Source: Prevotella sp.
GTDB lineage: Bacteria; Bacteroidota; Bacteroidia; Bacteroidales; Bacteroidaceae
Reading direction: 5' to 3'
Assembly: GCA_024681705.1 (NCBI GenBank)
Contig: JAILAI010000148.1
Coordinates: 1 to 49,369, forward strand
Length of the DNA: 49,369 bases
Made by a program: the position numbers and the translations under genes. Below, piece by piece: positions 41,739-49,369 of the stretch (its first letter is position 1; the number at the start of each line of letters is the position of its first letter). A model generated the notes under the pieces. The model made no database searches and was not told the DNA's origin. It was given only the letters and a program-made list of their open reading frames with translations.

Positions 41739-42824
41739 ATGTTCGATTTTAGTATTGTAACACAATGGTTCGACGCCCTCCTGAGAAACACGTTAGGCTT
41801 GGGAGATTTCTGGTCGATATTGATTGAATGCGTATTGGTCGGTGCTGCCATTTTGGTTGGCTATGCACTGATTGCAATCGTGTTGATTTTCATGGAGCGC
41901 AAGGTCTGCGCATATTTCCAGTGCCGTCTTGGCCCGATGCGCGTAGGCTACTGGGGACTCTTACAGGTGTTTGCCGACGTGCTGAAGATGCTCATCAAGG
42001 AGATCTTCTTCGTCGATCGCGCCGATAAGTTCCTCTATGCCGTTGCTCCTTTTCTTGTGATTGTTGGTTCTGTTGGTGCCTTCTCGTTCCTGCCTTGGAA
42101 CAATGGTGCCACCGTGCTCGACTTTAATGTGGGTGTTTTCCTGCTGACAGCCATCTCGTCGATTGGTGTTGTGGGTATCTTCCTTGCTGGATGGAGCTCA
42201 AACAACAAGTATTCTGTTGTATCGGCCATGCGTGGTGCCGTTCAGATGATTTCCTACGAGATGTCGCTCTGCCTTTGCCTTATCACTGCCGTTATCCTTA
42301 CTGGAACCATGCAGATGTCGGGCATCGTGGAGTCTCAGACAGGCCCTTGGAAGTGGTTGATCTTCCAGGGACACATTCCCGCTATCATCGCTTTCCTCGT
42401 CTTCCTCGTAGCTGGTAACGCAGAGGCCAATCGCGGCCCGTTCGACATGGCAGAGGCCGAAAGTGAGCTCACCGCAGGTCACCACACCGAGTATTCTGGT
42501 ATGGGATTCGGTTTCTTCTATCTGGCAGAGTTCCTCAACCTCTTCATCATCGCAGGTATTGCCGCTACCGTTTTCCTTGGTGGCTGGGCTCCCGTGAATA
42601 TTGGTGTTGAGGCGTTTGACAACGTGATGAACTATATTCCCGGAATCGTGTGGTTCATGGGTAAGACTTTCCTGCTGGTGTGGATTCTGATGTGGATTAA
42701 GTGGACCTTCCCGCGTCTGCGTATCGATCAGATTCTGAAGCTCGAATGGAAATATCTGATGCCGCTGGCTCTTCTCAACCTCGTGTTGATGACTGTCGTC
42801 GTGGCACTGGGTCTATATATTTAA
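41739..42824 (+). CDS. nuoH: NADH-quinone oxidoreductase subunit H
   Basis: 361 aa from the ATG at 41739 (MFDFSIVTQWFDALLRN); an ATG at 41709 adds ten basic residues (FVPKKKKEY) and cannot be excluded. About eight or nine membrane helices. NuoH links the quinone cavity to the proton-pumping arm. Signature segments are MERKVCAYFQCRLGPMRVGY and AEANRGPFDMAEAESELTAG, followed by HHTEYSGMGFGFFYLAEFLN. It lies 12 bp before nuoI. Confidence 0.94.
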   Translation: MFDFSIVTQWFDALLRNTLGLGDFWSILIECVLVGAAILVGYALIAIVLIFMERKVCAYFQCRLGPMRVGYWGLLQVFADVLKMLIKEIFFVDRADKFLYAVAPFLVIVGSVGAFSFLPWNNGATVLDFNVGVFLLTAISSIGVVGIFLAGWSSNNKYSVVSAMRGAVQMISYEMSLCLCLITAVILTGTMQMSGIVESQTGPWKWLIFQGHIPAIIAFLVFLVAGNAEANRGPFDMAEAESELTAGHHTEYSGMGFGFFYLAEFLNLFIIAGIAATVFLGGWAPVNIGVEAFDNVMNYIPGIVWFMGKTFLLVWILMWIKWTFPRLRIDQILKLEWKYLMPLALLNLVLMTVVVALGLYI

Positions 42825-42836
42825 TAAGGTATAGCA

Positions 42837-43382
42837 ATGGAAGAAAACAAAACATATTTCGGAGAAATCGGGCATGGCTTGAAGACACTTGCTACCGGCA
42901 TGAAGATTACTTGGAAGGAATATTTCAAGGATTTCTTCACCAACAAGTCTACAGAGCAGTATCCCGAGAACCGCAAGACCACTCTCCACGTGGCAAAGCG
43001 TCATCGTGGCCGCTTGGTTTTCAAGCGCAACGAGGATGGCAGCTTCAAGTGTACCGCTTGTACGTTGTGCGAGAAGTCTTGTCCTAATGGAACCATCAAG
43101 ATTGTATCTGAGATGGTGACCAACGAGGAAACAGGCAAGAAGAAGCGCGAACTGCGCGACTATCAGTATGATCTTGGCGACTGCATGTTCTGCCAGCTCT
43201 GCACCAATGCCTGCAACTTCGACGCGATTGAGTTTACAAACGATTTCGAAAACGCGGTCTTCGATCGTGGATCACTTGTACTTCACCTCGATAAGGAAGT
43301 CTACAAAGGTGGTTCATTGCCAGACCTTATTGAAGGTGGCGCTCCGCTCGAAATCGGTAAGTTTAACACCAAGACCAAATAA
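42837..43382 (+). CDS. nuoI: NADH-quinone oxidoreductase subunit I
   Basis: 181 aa, the peripheral ferredoxin-like subunit with clusters N6a and N6b. The two cluster motifs are CTACTLCEKSCPNG (near residue 74) and CMFCQLCTNACNFDAIEF (near residue 118). In the second, Asn replaces the usual Pro after the last Cys; all eight Cys ligands are present. With nuoE, nuoF and nuoG absent, this subunit is the likely entry point for electrons, perhaps from ferredoxin or flavodoxin; that is inference. It starts 12 bp after nuoH. Confidence 0.95.
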   Translation: MEENKTYFGEIGHGLKTLATGMKITWKEYFKDFFTNKSTEQYPENRKTTLHVAKRHRGRLVFKRNEDGSFKCTACTLCEKSCPNGTIKIVSEMVTNEETGKKKRELRDYQYDLGDCMFCQLCTNACNFDAIEFTNDFENAVFDRGSLVLHLDKEVYKGGSLPDLIEGGAPLEIGKFNTKTK

Positions 43383-43397
43383 AGGAGGGCTCGCATT

Positions 43398-43910
43398 ATG
43401 GCTAATATCATAGTATTTGCAATTCTTGCCGTCGTCATTCTTGGCTCTGCCATCATGTGTGTGACGACCAAACGAATCATGAGAGCCGCAACATTCCTGT
43501 TGTTCGTGCTTTTTGGCATAGCAGGCATCTATTTCCTGCTCGACTATACATTCCTCGGTGCTGCCCAGATCAGTGTCTACGCTGGTGGTGTGACCATGAT
43601 CTACATCTTCGCCATCAATTTGGTGAGCAAGCAGACGTTGCGAGGATTGGTGGAACGTATGAAAGGCAGTCGCGTCGTGTTTGGCGCACTGATGTGCCTC
43701 ATCGGACTTGCCACCGTGACAGTCGTTTTTCTTAAGAATGAGTTTATCAACAAGTTTGCCATCTTAACTGACACCGAACTCTCCATGAAAGTCATTGGTG
43801 AGTCTTTGGTTGGAGCCGAGAAATATGGTTATGTCCTCCCCTTCGAGTTCATTTCCGTGTTCCTGTTGGCTTGCATCATTGGTGGCATCGTAATTTCAAG
43901 AAAGGAGTAA
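43398..43910 (+). CDS. nuoJ: NADH-quinone oxidoreductase subunit J
   Basis: 170 aa, five membrane helices, a small membrane-arm subunit. The conserved helix-3 segment is AAQISVYAGGVTMIYIFAIN, where many homologues have AxxQVxVYVGAVMVLFLFVIM. The C-terminal helix is FEFISVFLLACIIGGIVISR. It begins 15 bp after nuoI and ends 3 bp before nuoK, so coupling is tight. Confidence 0.93.
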   Translation: MANIIVFAILAVVILGSAIMCVTTKRIMRAATFLLFVLFGIAGIYFLLDYTFLGAAQISVYAGGVTMIYIFAINLVSKQTLRGLVERMKGSRVVFGALMCLIGLATVTVVFLKNEFINKFAILTDTELSMKVIGESLVGAEKYGYVLPFEFISVFLLACIIGGIVISRKE

Positions 43911-43913
43911 GCA

Positions 43914-44222
43914 ATGGTACCTGTAGAATGTTTCTTCGTGCTGAGTGCACTGTTGTTCTTCATCGGCGTGTTTGGTTTCATCACTCGCCGCAACCTGATC
44001 GCCATGCTCATCTCTACTGAGCTGATTCTCAATTCGGTTGATATCAACTTCGCTGCTTTCAACCGTATCCTCTATCCGGAGCAATTTGAAGGTTTCTTCT
44101 TCACATTGTTTGCCATTGGTGTGGCTGCCGCCGAGACAGCTGTCGCCGTGGCTATTATCATCAATGTCTACCGCAACTATCATAGCGATAGTGTGAACAG
44201 CATTCAGGAAATGAAAAACTAA
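43914..44222 (+). CDS. nuoK: NADH-quinone oxidoreductase subunit K
   Basis: 102 aa, three membrane helices, related to MrpC antiporter subunits. The two buried Glu residues used in proton transfer are visible in LISTELILNSVDINFAAF and GVAAAETAVAVAIIINVYRN. Normal length for the family. It starts 3 bp after nuoJ and is followed by nuoL after 16 bp. Confidence 0.95.
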   Translation: MVPVECFFVLSALLFFIGVFGFITRRNLIAMLISTELILNSVDINFAAFNRILYPEQFEGFFFTLFAIGVAAAETAVAVAIIINVYRNYHSDSVNSIQEMKN

Positions 44223-44238
44223 GTATTAAGAATATATT

Positions 44239-46218
44239 ATGGAATATACAATTTTCATTCTTCTTCTGCCGCTGTTCTCGTTCCTCTTACTGGGACTTGC
44301 GGGAATGAAGATGTCGCATAAGGTTGCCGGATTGATTGGCACCTGCTCCCTGGGCGTGGTCACGTTCTTGTCGTATCTCACGGCGTTCCAGTATTTCTCT
44401 GCTGAACGTGTGGATGGCATCTATCAGACCATCGTGCCTTATAACTTCACGTGGTTGCCCTTAGGTCGACTTCATTTCGACTTGGGCATCCTGCTCGATC
44501 CCATCAGTGTGGTGATGTTGATTGTCATCTCCACCGTTTCGCTGATGGTTCACATCTATTCTTTCGGCTACATGCACGGAGAGAAGGGCTTCCAGCGCTA
44601 CTATGCGTTCCTGTCGCTCTTCACCATGTCGATGCTTGGCCTCGTGCTGGCCACCAACATTTTCCAGATGTATATGTTCTGGGAATTGGTGGGTGTGAGC
44701 TCTTATCTGCTCATCGGCTTCTACTATCCGTTGAAGGCAGCCGTTGCCGCATCGAAGAAAGCGTTCATCGTGACGCGTTTTGCCGATATGTTCTTCCTTG
44801 TGGGTATTCTGATCTTCGGATTCTACACCGAGTCGTTTAGCTTCTCATTCGTACCAAACTTGGTCATGGGTGAAGGAACAACGCCGTTCATTGCAGGCAA
44901 TGTCGCCAAGGCAATGGCTGCTGGAGGTTTTATTCTTCCCACGGCTTTGGTCCTGATGTTCATTGGTGGTGCTGGTAAGAGTGCCATGTTCCCACTTCAC
45001 ATCTGGCTTCCCGATGCAATGGAAGGTCCGACACCTGTGTCTGCCCTCATTCATGCCGCAACGATGGTTGTTGCTGGTGTGTTCCAGATTGCACGTATGT
45101 TCCCGCTTTGGATTCAGTATGCGCCAGAGGCTATGAGCATAGTTGTTTGGGTGGGTGTGTTCACCGCTTTCTATGCCGCAACTGTGGCTTGTGCCCAGAC
45201 GGACATCAAGCGTGTACTGGCCTTCTCGACTATCTCGCAGATTGCGTTCATGATGGTTGCTCTTGGTGTTTGCTTGCCCGGACACGAAGGAGTCTTCGAC
45301 AACCACACTCAGTTGGGTTACATGGCTGGCATGTTCCATCTGTTCACCCACGCTATGTTCAAGGCTTGTCTGTTCCTTTGCGCCGGTTGCATCATCCATG
45401 CCGTTCATTCCAATGAGATGGCTTTGATGGGTGGACTTCGCAAGTACATGCCTATCACGCACGCTACGTTCCTTATCTCTTGTCTGGCCATTGCCGGTAT
45501 TCCATTCTTCTCTGGTTTCAGTTCGAAGGATGAAATCATCACGGCTTGCTTCCAGTACAGCCCCGTTGTTGGTTGGATCATGACAGGCATTGCCGCCATG
45601 ACAGCCTTCTACATGTTCCGTCTCTACTACGGAATTTTCTGGGGAACCGAGAATAAGGAAGCACACGAGCACCACACTCCACATGAGGCTCCACTTTCAA
45701 TGACCGTACCACTTATTGTGCTTTCAGCCATTACACTCGGTGTTGGTATCTATAGCACGCTGGCTGGTTTCCTCGGTTGGGGAGGTTCGTTTGGTAGTTT
45801 TGTCAGTGCAACAGGTGAGGATTATACCATTCACTTCGACACGCAGATTGCCCTGACCTCTACGGTCATCGCCATTATAAGCATTTGTCTGGCCACTTAC
45901 ATCTACAAAGGTGAGAGTCAGCCTATCGCCGATCGTCTTTACAAAACGTTCCCAAAGCTGCACCGTGCGGCCTATAAGCGTTTCTATCAAGACGAAATCT
46001 GGCAGTTTGTTACTCACAAGATCATCTTCCGTTGCATCAGCAAACCCGTTGCTTGGTTAGATCGTCACGTCATCGACGGAACGTTCAACTTTATGGCATG
46101 GGGTGCCAACGAGGGTGGCGAAAGCATTCGCCCGTGGCAAAGCGGAGATGTGCGTCAGTATGCAGTATGGTTCCTTACTGGTACCGTTGCTCTGTCGTTG
46201 TTCTTGCTTGCGTTGTAA
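44239..46218 (+). CDS. nuoL: NADH-quinone oxidoreductase subunit L
   Basis: 659 aa, the distal antiporter-like proton pump of complex I, with about 16 membrane helices and the long lateral helix at the C-terminus. The key Glu is in YMFWELVGVSSYLLIGFYY, the key Lys in FIGGAGKSAMFPLHIWLPDA, then MEGPTPVSALIHAATMV and CAQTDIKRVLAFSTISQIAF. The segment EAHEHHTPHEAP is a His-rich loop. 37 bp before nuoM. Confidence 0.96.
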   Translation: MEYTIFILLLPLFSFLLLGLAGMKMSHKVAGLIGTCSLGVVTFLSYLTAFQYFSAERVDGIYQTIVPYNFTWLPLGRLHFDLGILLDPISVVMLIVISTVSLMVHIYSFGYMHGEKGFQRYYAFLSLFTMSMLGLVLATNIFQMYMFWELVGVSSYLLIGFYYPLKAAVAASKKAFIVTRFADMFFLVGILIFGFYTESFSFSFVPNLVMGEGTTPFIAGNVAKAMAAGGFILPTALVLMFIGGAGKSAMFPLHIWLPDAMEGPTPVSALIHAATMVVAGVFQIARMFPLWIQYAPEAMSIVVWVGVFTAFYAATVACAQTDIKRVLAFSTISQIAFMMVALGVCLPGHEGVFDNHTQLGYMAGMFHLFTHAMFKACLFLCAGCIIHAVHSNEMALMGGLRKYMPITHATFLISCLAIAGIPFFSGFSSKDEIITACFQYSPVVGWIMTGIAAMTAFYMFRLYYGIFWGTENKEAHEHHTPHEAPLSMTVPLIVLSAITLGVGIYSTLAGFLGWGGSFGSFVSATGEDYTIHFDTQIALTSTVIAIISICLATYIYKGESQPIADRLYKTFPKLHRAAYKRFYQDEIWQFVTHKIIFRCISKPVAWLDRHVIDGTFNFMAWGANEGGESIRPWQSGDVRQYAVWFLTGTVALSLFLLAL

Positions 46219-46255
46219 ATAGTGAATTGTAAATGTAAAAACGAATATCACAATT

Positions 46256-47755
46256 ATGAATATATTATCATTGTTCGTATTGATTCCCGCCCTGATGTTG
46301 CTCGGTCTTTGGGCCGCTCGCAACGTCAATCAGGTGCGTGGCGTGATGGTGGCTGGTGCTTCCTGCCTTCTGGCTTTGTCCATTTGGCTCACCATCTACT
46401 TCATCCAGCAACGCGCAGCAGGCAACACCGACGCCATGCTCCTTACGGCAGCCGTAGACTGGTTCCGTCCGCTCAACATTAAGTATTCTGTGGGTGTCGA
46501 CGGCATCTCGGTTGTTATGTTGCTGCTGTCCAGTATCATCGTCTTCACAGGTACATTTGCCTCTTGGCAGCTGAAGCCGCTCACCAAGGAGTATTTCCTT
46601 TGGTTCACCCTTCTTTCTACGGGTGTTTTCGGTTTCTTCATCTCCGTCGACATGTTCACCATGTTCATGTTCTACGAGGTTGCCCTCATTCCAATGTATC
46701 TTCTTATTGGTGTTTGGGGTAGTGGTAAGAAAGAGTATGCGGCCATGAAGCTTACCCTTATGCTGATGGGTGGTTCTGCTTTGCTTATCCTTGGCATTCT
46801 CGGTATCTATTTCTTCAGTGGTGCCACCACGATGAATGTCAATGAGATTGCCGCGATGCACAACATCCCGGTGAACATCCAGAAGATTTTCTTCCCGTTC
46901 ATCTTCATCGGTTTCGGTGTGCTCGGTGCGTTGTTCCCCTTCCACACATGGTCTCCTGATGGTCACGCTTCAGCCCCCACGGCTGTGTCAATGCTACACG
47001 CTGGCGTGCTCATGAAGCTCGGAGGTTACGGTTGCTTCCGCGTAGCTATGTATCTGCTCCCCGATGCAGCTCGTGAACTCGCGTGGATATTCCTTATCCT
47101 CACGACCATTTCGGTAGTTTATGGTGCATTCTCGGCTTGCGTACAAACCGACCTGAAGTATATCAATGCCTATTCCTCAGTGTCTCACTGCGGTCTGGTG
47201 CTCTTCGCTCTGCTCATGATGACGCAGACTTCTTGCACTGGTGCTATTCTGCAGATGCTTTCTCACGGTTTGATGACGGCTCTTTTCTTTGCCCTCATCG
47301 GTATGATCTATGGGCGAGCCCACACTCGAGATATCCGTTATTTAGGCGGACTGATGAAAATTATGCCGTTCCTTGCCTGTGGTTATGTCATTGCAGGTTT
47401 GGCCAATCTCGGTTTGCCAGGCTTCTCGGGCTTTATTGCTGAGATGACCATCTTTGTAGGTTCTTTCGAAAATGCCGACACCTTCCACCGCGTTTGCACT
47501 ATCATTGCATGTACGTCAATCGTTGTGACGGCAGTCTACATTCTCCGTACTGTGGGCTTCATCCTCTTCGAGGACGTTAAGTATCCCCATTGCGACACTG
47601 TCAAGCTAACCGATGCTACATGGGATGAGCGCGTTGCCGTCTGCTGCCTCATCTTCTGTGTGGCCGGACTCGGTACTTTCCCGTTCTGGGCTAGCCATGT
47701 CATCGATAGTGGTGTATCATCAATTCTTAGTAACATCTTAATCGCTGGAATGTAA
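46256..47755 (+). CDS. nuoM: NADH-quinone oxidoreductase subunit M
   Basis: 499 aa, the second antiporter-like pump, with about 14 helices. The proton-channel Glu is in FMFYEVALIPMYLLIGVWG and the conserved segment FPFHTWSPDGHASAPTAVSM follows. The third part has CVQTDLKYINAYSSVSHCGL and MLSHGLMTALFFALIGMIYG. The Lys of many homologues in the central channel (F-A-x-K-x-P) lies at FGVLGALFPFHTW, which has no Lys; this may reflect an alternative position and was not resolved. It ends 3 bp before nuoN. Confidence 0.95.
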   Translation: MNILSLFVLIPALMLLGLWAARNVNQVRGVMVAGASCLLALSIWLTIYFIQQRAAGNTDAMLLTAAVDWFRPLNIKYSVGVDGISVVMLLLSSIIVFTGTFASWQLKPLTKEYFLWFTLLSTGVFGFFISVDMFTMFMFYEVALIPMYLLIGVWGSGKKEYAAMKLTLMLMGGSALLILGILGIYFFSGATTMNVNEIAAMHNIPVNIQKIFFPFIFIGFGVLGALFPFHTWSPDGHASAPTAVSMLHAGVLMKLGGYGCFRVAMYLLPDAARELAWIFLILTTISVVYGAFSACVQTDLKYINAYSSVSHCGLVLFALLMMTQTSCTGAILQMLSHGLMTALFFALIGMIYGRAHTRDIRYLGGLMKIMPFLACGYVIAGLANLGLPGFSGFIAEMTIFVGSFENADTFHRVCTIIACTSIVVTAVYILRTVGFILFEDVKYPHCDTVKLTDATWDERVAVCCLIFCVAGLGTFPFWASHVIDSGVSSILSNILIAGM

Positions 47756-47758
47756 ATT

Positions 47759-49195
47759 ATGAACTACGGACAATTCTTGAATATGATACCAGAGGCTACA
47801 CTCGTAGCAATTCTGATAATAGCATTCCTGGTTGACTTCGCTTCGTCAAAGAAAGCAGAGCGCAAGTGGTTCCATCCGCTTATGTGCGTTCTCTTTCTTG
47901 TTCAGACCGCAGTCAGCCTCATACAATGCGAACCCACGACAGCTTTTGGTGGCATGTATGTCACAACAGCAGCTGTCAACGTGATGAAGTCCATTCTTGC
48001 TGCTGGTACTCTTATCGTTGTCATTCAGGCAGGACAATGGCTCTCGCGTCCCGACACATCGTTCAAGGAGGGTGAGTTCTACATGCTCGTCGCCTCGACG
48101 CTTCTGGGTATGAACATGATGATGTCTGCAGGACATTTCCTCATGTTCTTCCTTGGACTTGAGATGGCATCTGTGCCTATGGCCTGCCTTGTCGCTCTCG
48201 ATAAGTATCGCCATCACTCAGCAGAGGCTGCGGCTAAGTATATCCTCACCGCCACTTTCTCCAGCGGTATTATGCTTTATGGCATTTCCTTCCTCTATGG
48301 TGTTACCGGAACGCTCTATTTTGAGGACTTTACCTACGCTCTTGCCGAGCAGAAGCATCTCACACTGGCCATTATCGGTCTTGTGTTCTTCTTCAGTGGC
48401 TTGGGCTTTAAAATTTCACTGGTTCCTTTCCACTTCTGGACGGCCGACACCTATCAAGGTGCCCCAACCACGGTGACTGGTTATCTGAGTGTCATCTCAA
48501 AGGGTGCTGCTGCGTTCACGCTCTGCGCCATCCTCATGAAGGTCTTTGCCCCGATGGTCGAATACTGGGAACAGATGCTCTATGTAGTCATTGTGCTCTC
48601 TATCACCATTGCCAATCTCTTTGCCATTCGTCAGAGTGAACTCAAGCGCTTCATGGCCTTCAGCTCTATTTCTCAGGCTGGTTACATCATGCTTGCCGTC
48701 ATTGGTAATAGTCAGGCTGGTGTGGCAGCATTGAGCTACTATGTGCTTGTTTACGTAGTGGCCAATATGGCTGTGTTCTCCGTCATTGGTGCGGTAGAGG
48801 AAGCAAGTAACGGTCGTACAGATATTGATGCCTATAACGGATTTTACACTACCAATCCGAAGTTGTCGTTCCTCATGACGCTGGCTTTGTTCTCTTTGGC
48901 AGGTATTCCTCCGTTTGCAGGTATGTTCTCTAAGTTCTTTGTGTTCATGGCAGCAGCTCAGCAGGGTTCCTATTGGGCTTACTTCGTGGTGTTCATCGCA
49001 TTGATCAATACCGTCGTGAGTCTATACTACTATCTGCTCATCGTGAAAGCTATGTATATCAAAAGCGACGAGAATGCTCTTCCCACTTTCACGAGTGCCA
49101 AAACGACGAAGCTCGCACTTGGCCTCTGCACTGCTGGTATCCTGCTCTTTGGTGTTCTCAGCTGTGTATACGAGTGGATTTACGCCGCCGTCTGA
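47759..49195 (+). CDS. nuoN: NADH-quinone oxidoreductase subunit N
   Basis: 478 aa, the third antiporter-like pump, with about 14 helices. Landmarks are [20 protein letters not shown] with its conserved Glu, [39 protein letters not shown] with the channel Lys, and [20 protein letters not shown]. It is the last nuo gene; the order A-B-CD-H-I-J-K-L-M-N is complete for the membrane and connecting parts, without the NADH-binding module E-F-G. Confidence 0.95.
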   Translation: MNYGQFLNMIPEATLVAILIIAFLVDFASSKKAERKWFHPLMCVLFLVQTAVSLIQCEPTTAFGGMYVTTAAVNVMKSILAAGTLIVVIQAGQWLSRPDTSFKEGEFYMLVASTLLGMNMMMSAGHFLMFFLGLEMASVPMACLVALDKYRHHSAEAAAKYILTATFSSGIMLYGISFLYGVTGTLYFEDFTYALAEQKHLTLAIIGLVFFFSGLGFKISLVPFHFWTADTYQGAPTTVTGYLSVISKGAAAFTLCAILMKVFAPMVEYWEQMLYVVIVLSITIANLFAIRQSELKRFMAFSSISQAGYIMLAVIGNSQAGVAALSYYVLVYVVANMAVFSVIGAVEEASNGRTDIDAYNGFYTTNPKLSFLMTLALFSLAGIPPFAGMFSKFFVFMAAAQQGSYWAYFVVFIALINTVVSLYYYLLIVKAMYIKSDENALPTFTSAKTTKLALGLCTAGILLFGVLSCVYEWIYAAV

Positions 49196-49202
49196 TAATT
49201 GA

Positions 49203-49224
49203 CCAAGAGACCTAGTGTCTTGTT
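49203..49224 (+). terminator. Weak hairpin after nuoN
   Basis: CAAGAGAC/GTGTCTTG (one mismatch) with a 3-nt loop, followed by TTAAT. It begins 8 bp after the nuoN stop and has no T run, so it is a weak terminator candidate. Confidence 0.35.
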
Positions 49225-49290
49225 AATATAACGTGAGTTCGATGAAAATGAGTGTAGAACAGTTTTAGGTAGAGTGGTTTTAGGCACTCA

Positions 49291-49369
49291 AAAGCAGCAA
49301 TATCGCATCTGCAAAGCGACGCTTTTAATCATGGAAAGCGATGTTTTAGATCATGGAAAGCGGTGCTTT
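49291..49369. repeat. 22-bp array cut by the window end (AAAGCGACGCTTT type)
   Basis: Units begin at 49291, 49313, 49335 and 49357, an exact 22-bp period; the last is cut off. The core AAAGCGnYGYTTT is a dyad. It shares core and period with the array at 23366, and AACGTGAGTTCGATG lies 47 bp upstream, as a near-identical 15-mer does upstream of the 23366 array. Confidence 0.85.

Overview
The window looks like a Prevotella-type member of the Bacteroidota. The evidence is the repeated TAnnTTTG promoter core (often with TTTG or TTG about 19-20 bp upstream), few Shine-Dalgarno-like sequences, a fused nuoCD gene in a nuo cluster with no nuoE/F/G, a BspA-type leucine-rich surface protein, and families typical of the phylum (HU-CCDC81/SPOR, DUF4738, DUF4890, DUF6057). 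No tRNA, rRNA, integrase, transposase, CRISPR array or prophage gene was seen. Species cannot be fixed from the sequence alone.

Layout. (1) 1-450 is the 3' end of a secreted protein, closed by a terminator. (2) 451-3591 is about 3.1 kb without a credible gene. It is filled with tandem arrays of different periods (10, about 21, 57, 41, about 79 and 22 bp), small hairpins and two promoter-like sites with no gene behind them. (3) 3592-9949 is a five-gene beta-mannan operon: CE7 acetyl esterase, GH26 mannanase lipoprotein, GH130 mannosylglucose phosphorylase, GPH-family symporter and cellobiose/mannobiose 2-epimerase. Mannan is deacetylated and cut outside the cytoplasm, mannobiose is imported, epimerised to mannosyl-glucose, and split by phosphate into mannose 1-phosphate and glucose. 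(4) 10196-16328 (minus) holds a NudC-like NADH pyrophosphatase, two TPR proteins and gyrA. (5) 16618-22633 holds a GH73/LysM peptidoglycan hydrolase, a zinc-ribbon/FHA protein, an HU-CCDC81/SPOR protein, a DUF4738 lipoprotein, a DUF4890 protein and a Dcu C4-dicarboxylate transporter. (6) 22634-23634 is a 1-kb gap with a possible small RNA, a large GGTAGGTC inverted repeat and a 22-bp array. (7) 23635-32642 holds clpC and kdsB (minus), then a MORN-repeat protein, YhcH-family protein, glycogen branching enzyme and DUF6057 membrane protein (plus), and a small secreted protein (minus). (8) 33006-38827 holds gdhA, a small outer-membrane barrel, a GH97-like gene scrap, a sialate O-acetylesterase-like protein and a BspA-like protein. 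(9) 39003-49195 is the nuo operon A-B-CD-H-I-J-K-L-M-N. The window ends inside another 22-bp array.

The genes themselves are mostly conventional. The least explained part is the noncoding DNA. Four arrays with a 22-bp period (3369, 23366, 37358, 49291) carry an 11-13 bp dyad-like core such as AAAGCGnnGCTTT, with more variable sequence between cores. A TCTAGA-bounded hairpin element occurs twice with identical 43-bp spacing (10109, 37257) and has a related core. Other arrays have exact periods of 10 bp (17 units) and 9 bp (CTAG-based, two loci flanking one gene). Two of the stretches of this kind follow promoter-like sites that have no open reading frame. These patterns are read directly from the sequence; any function given for them is inference.
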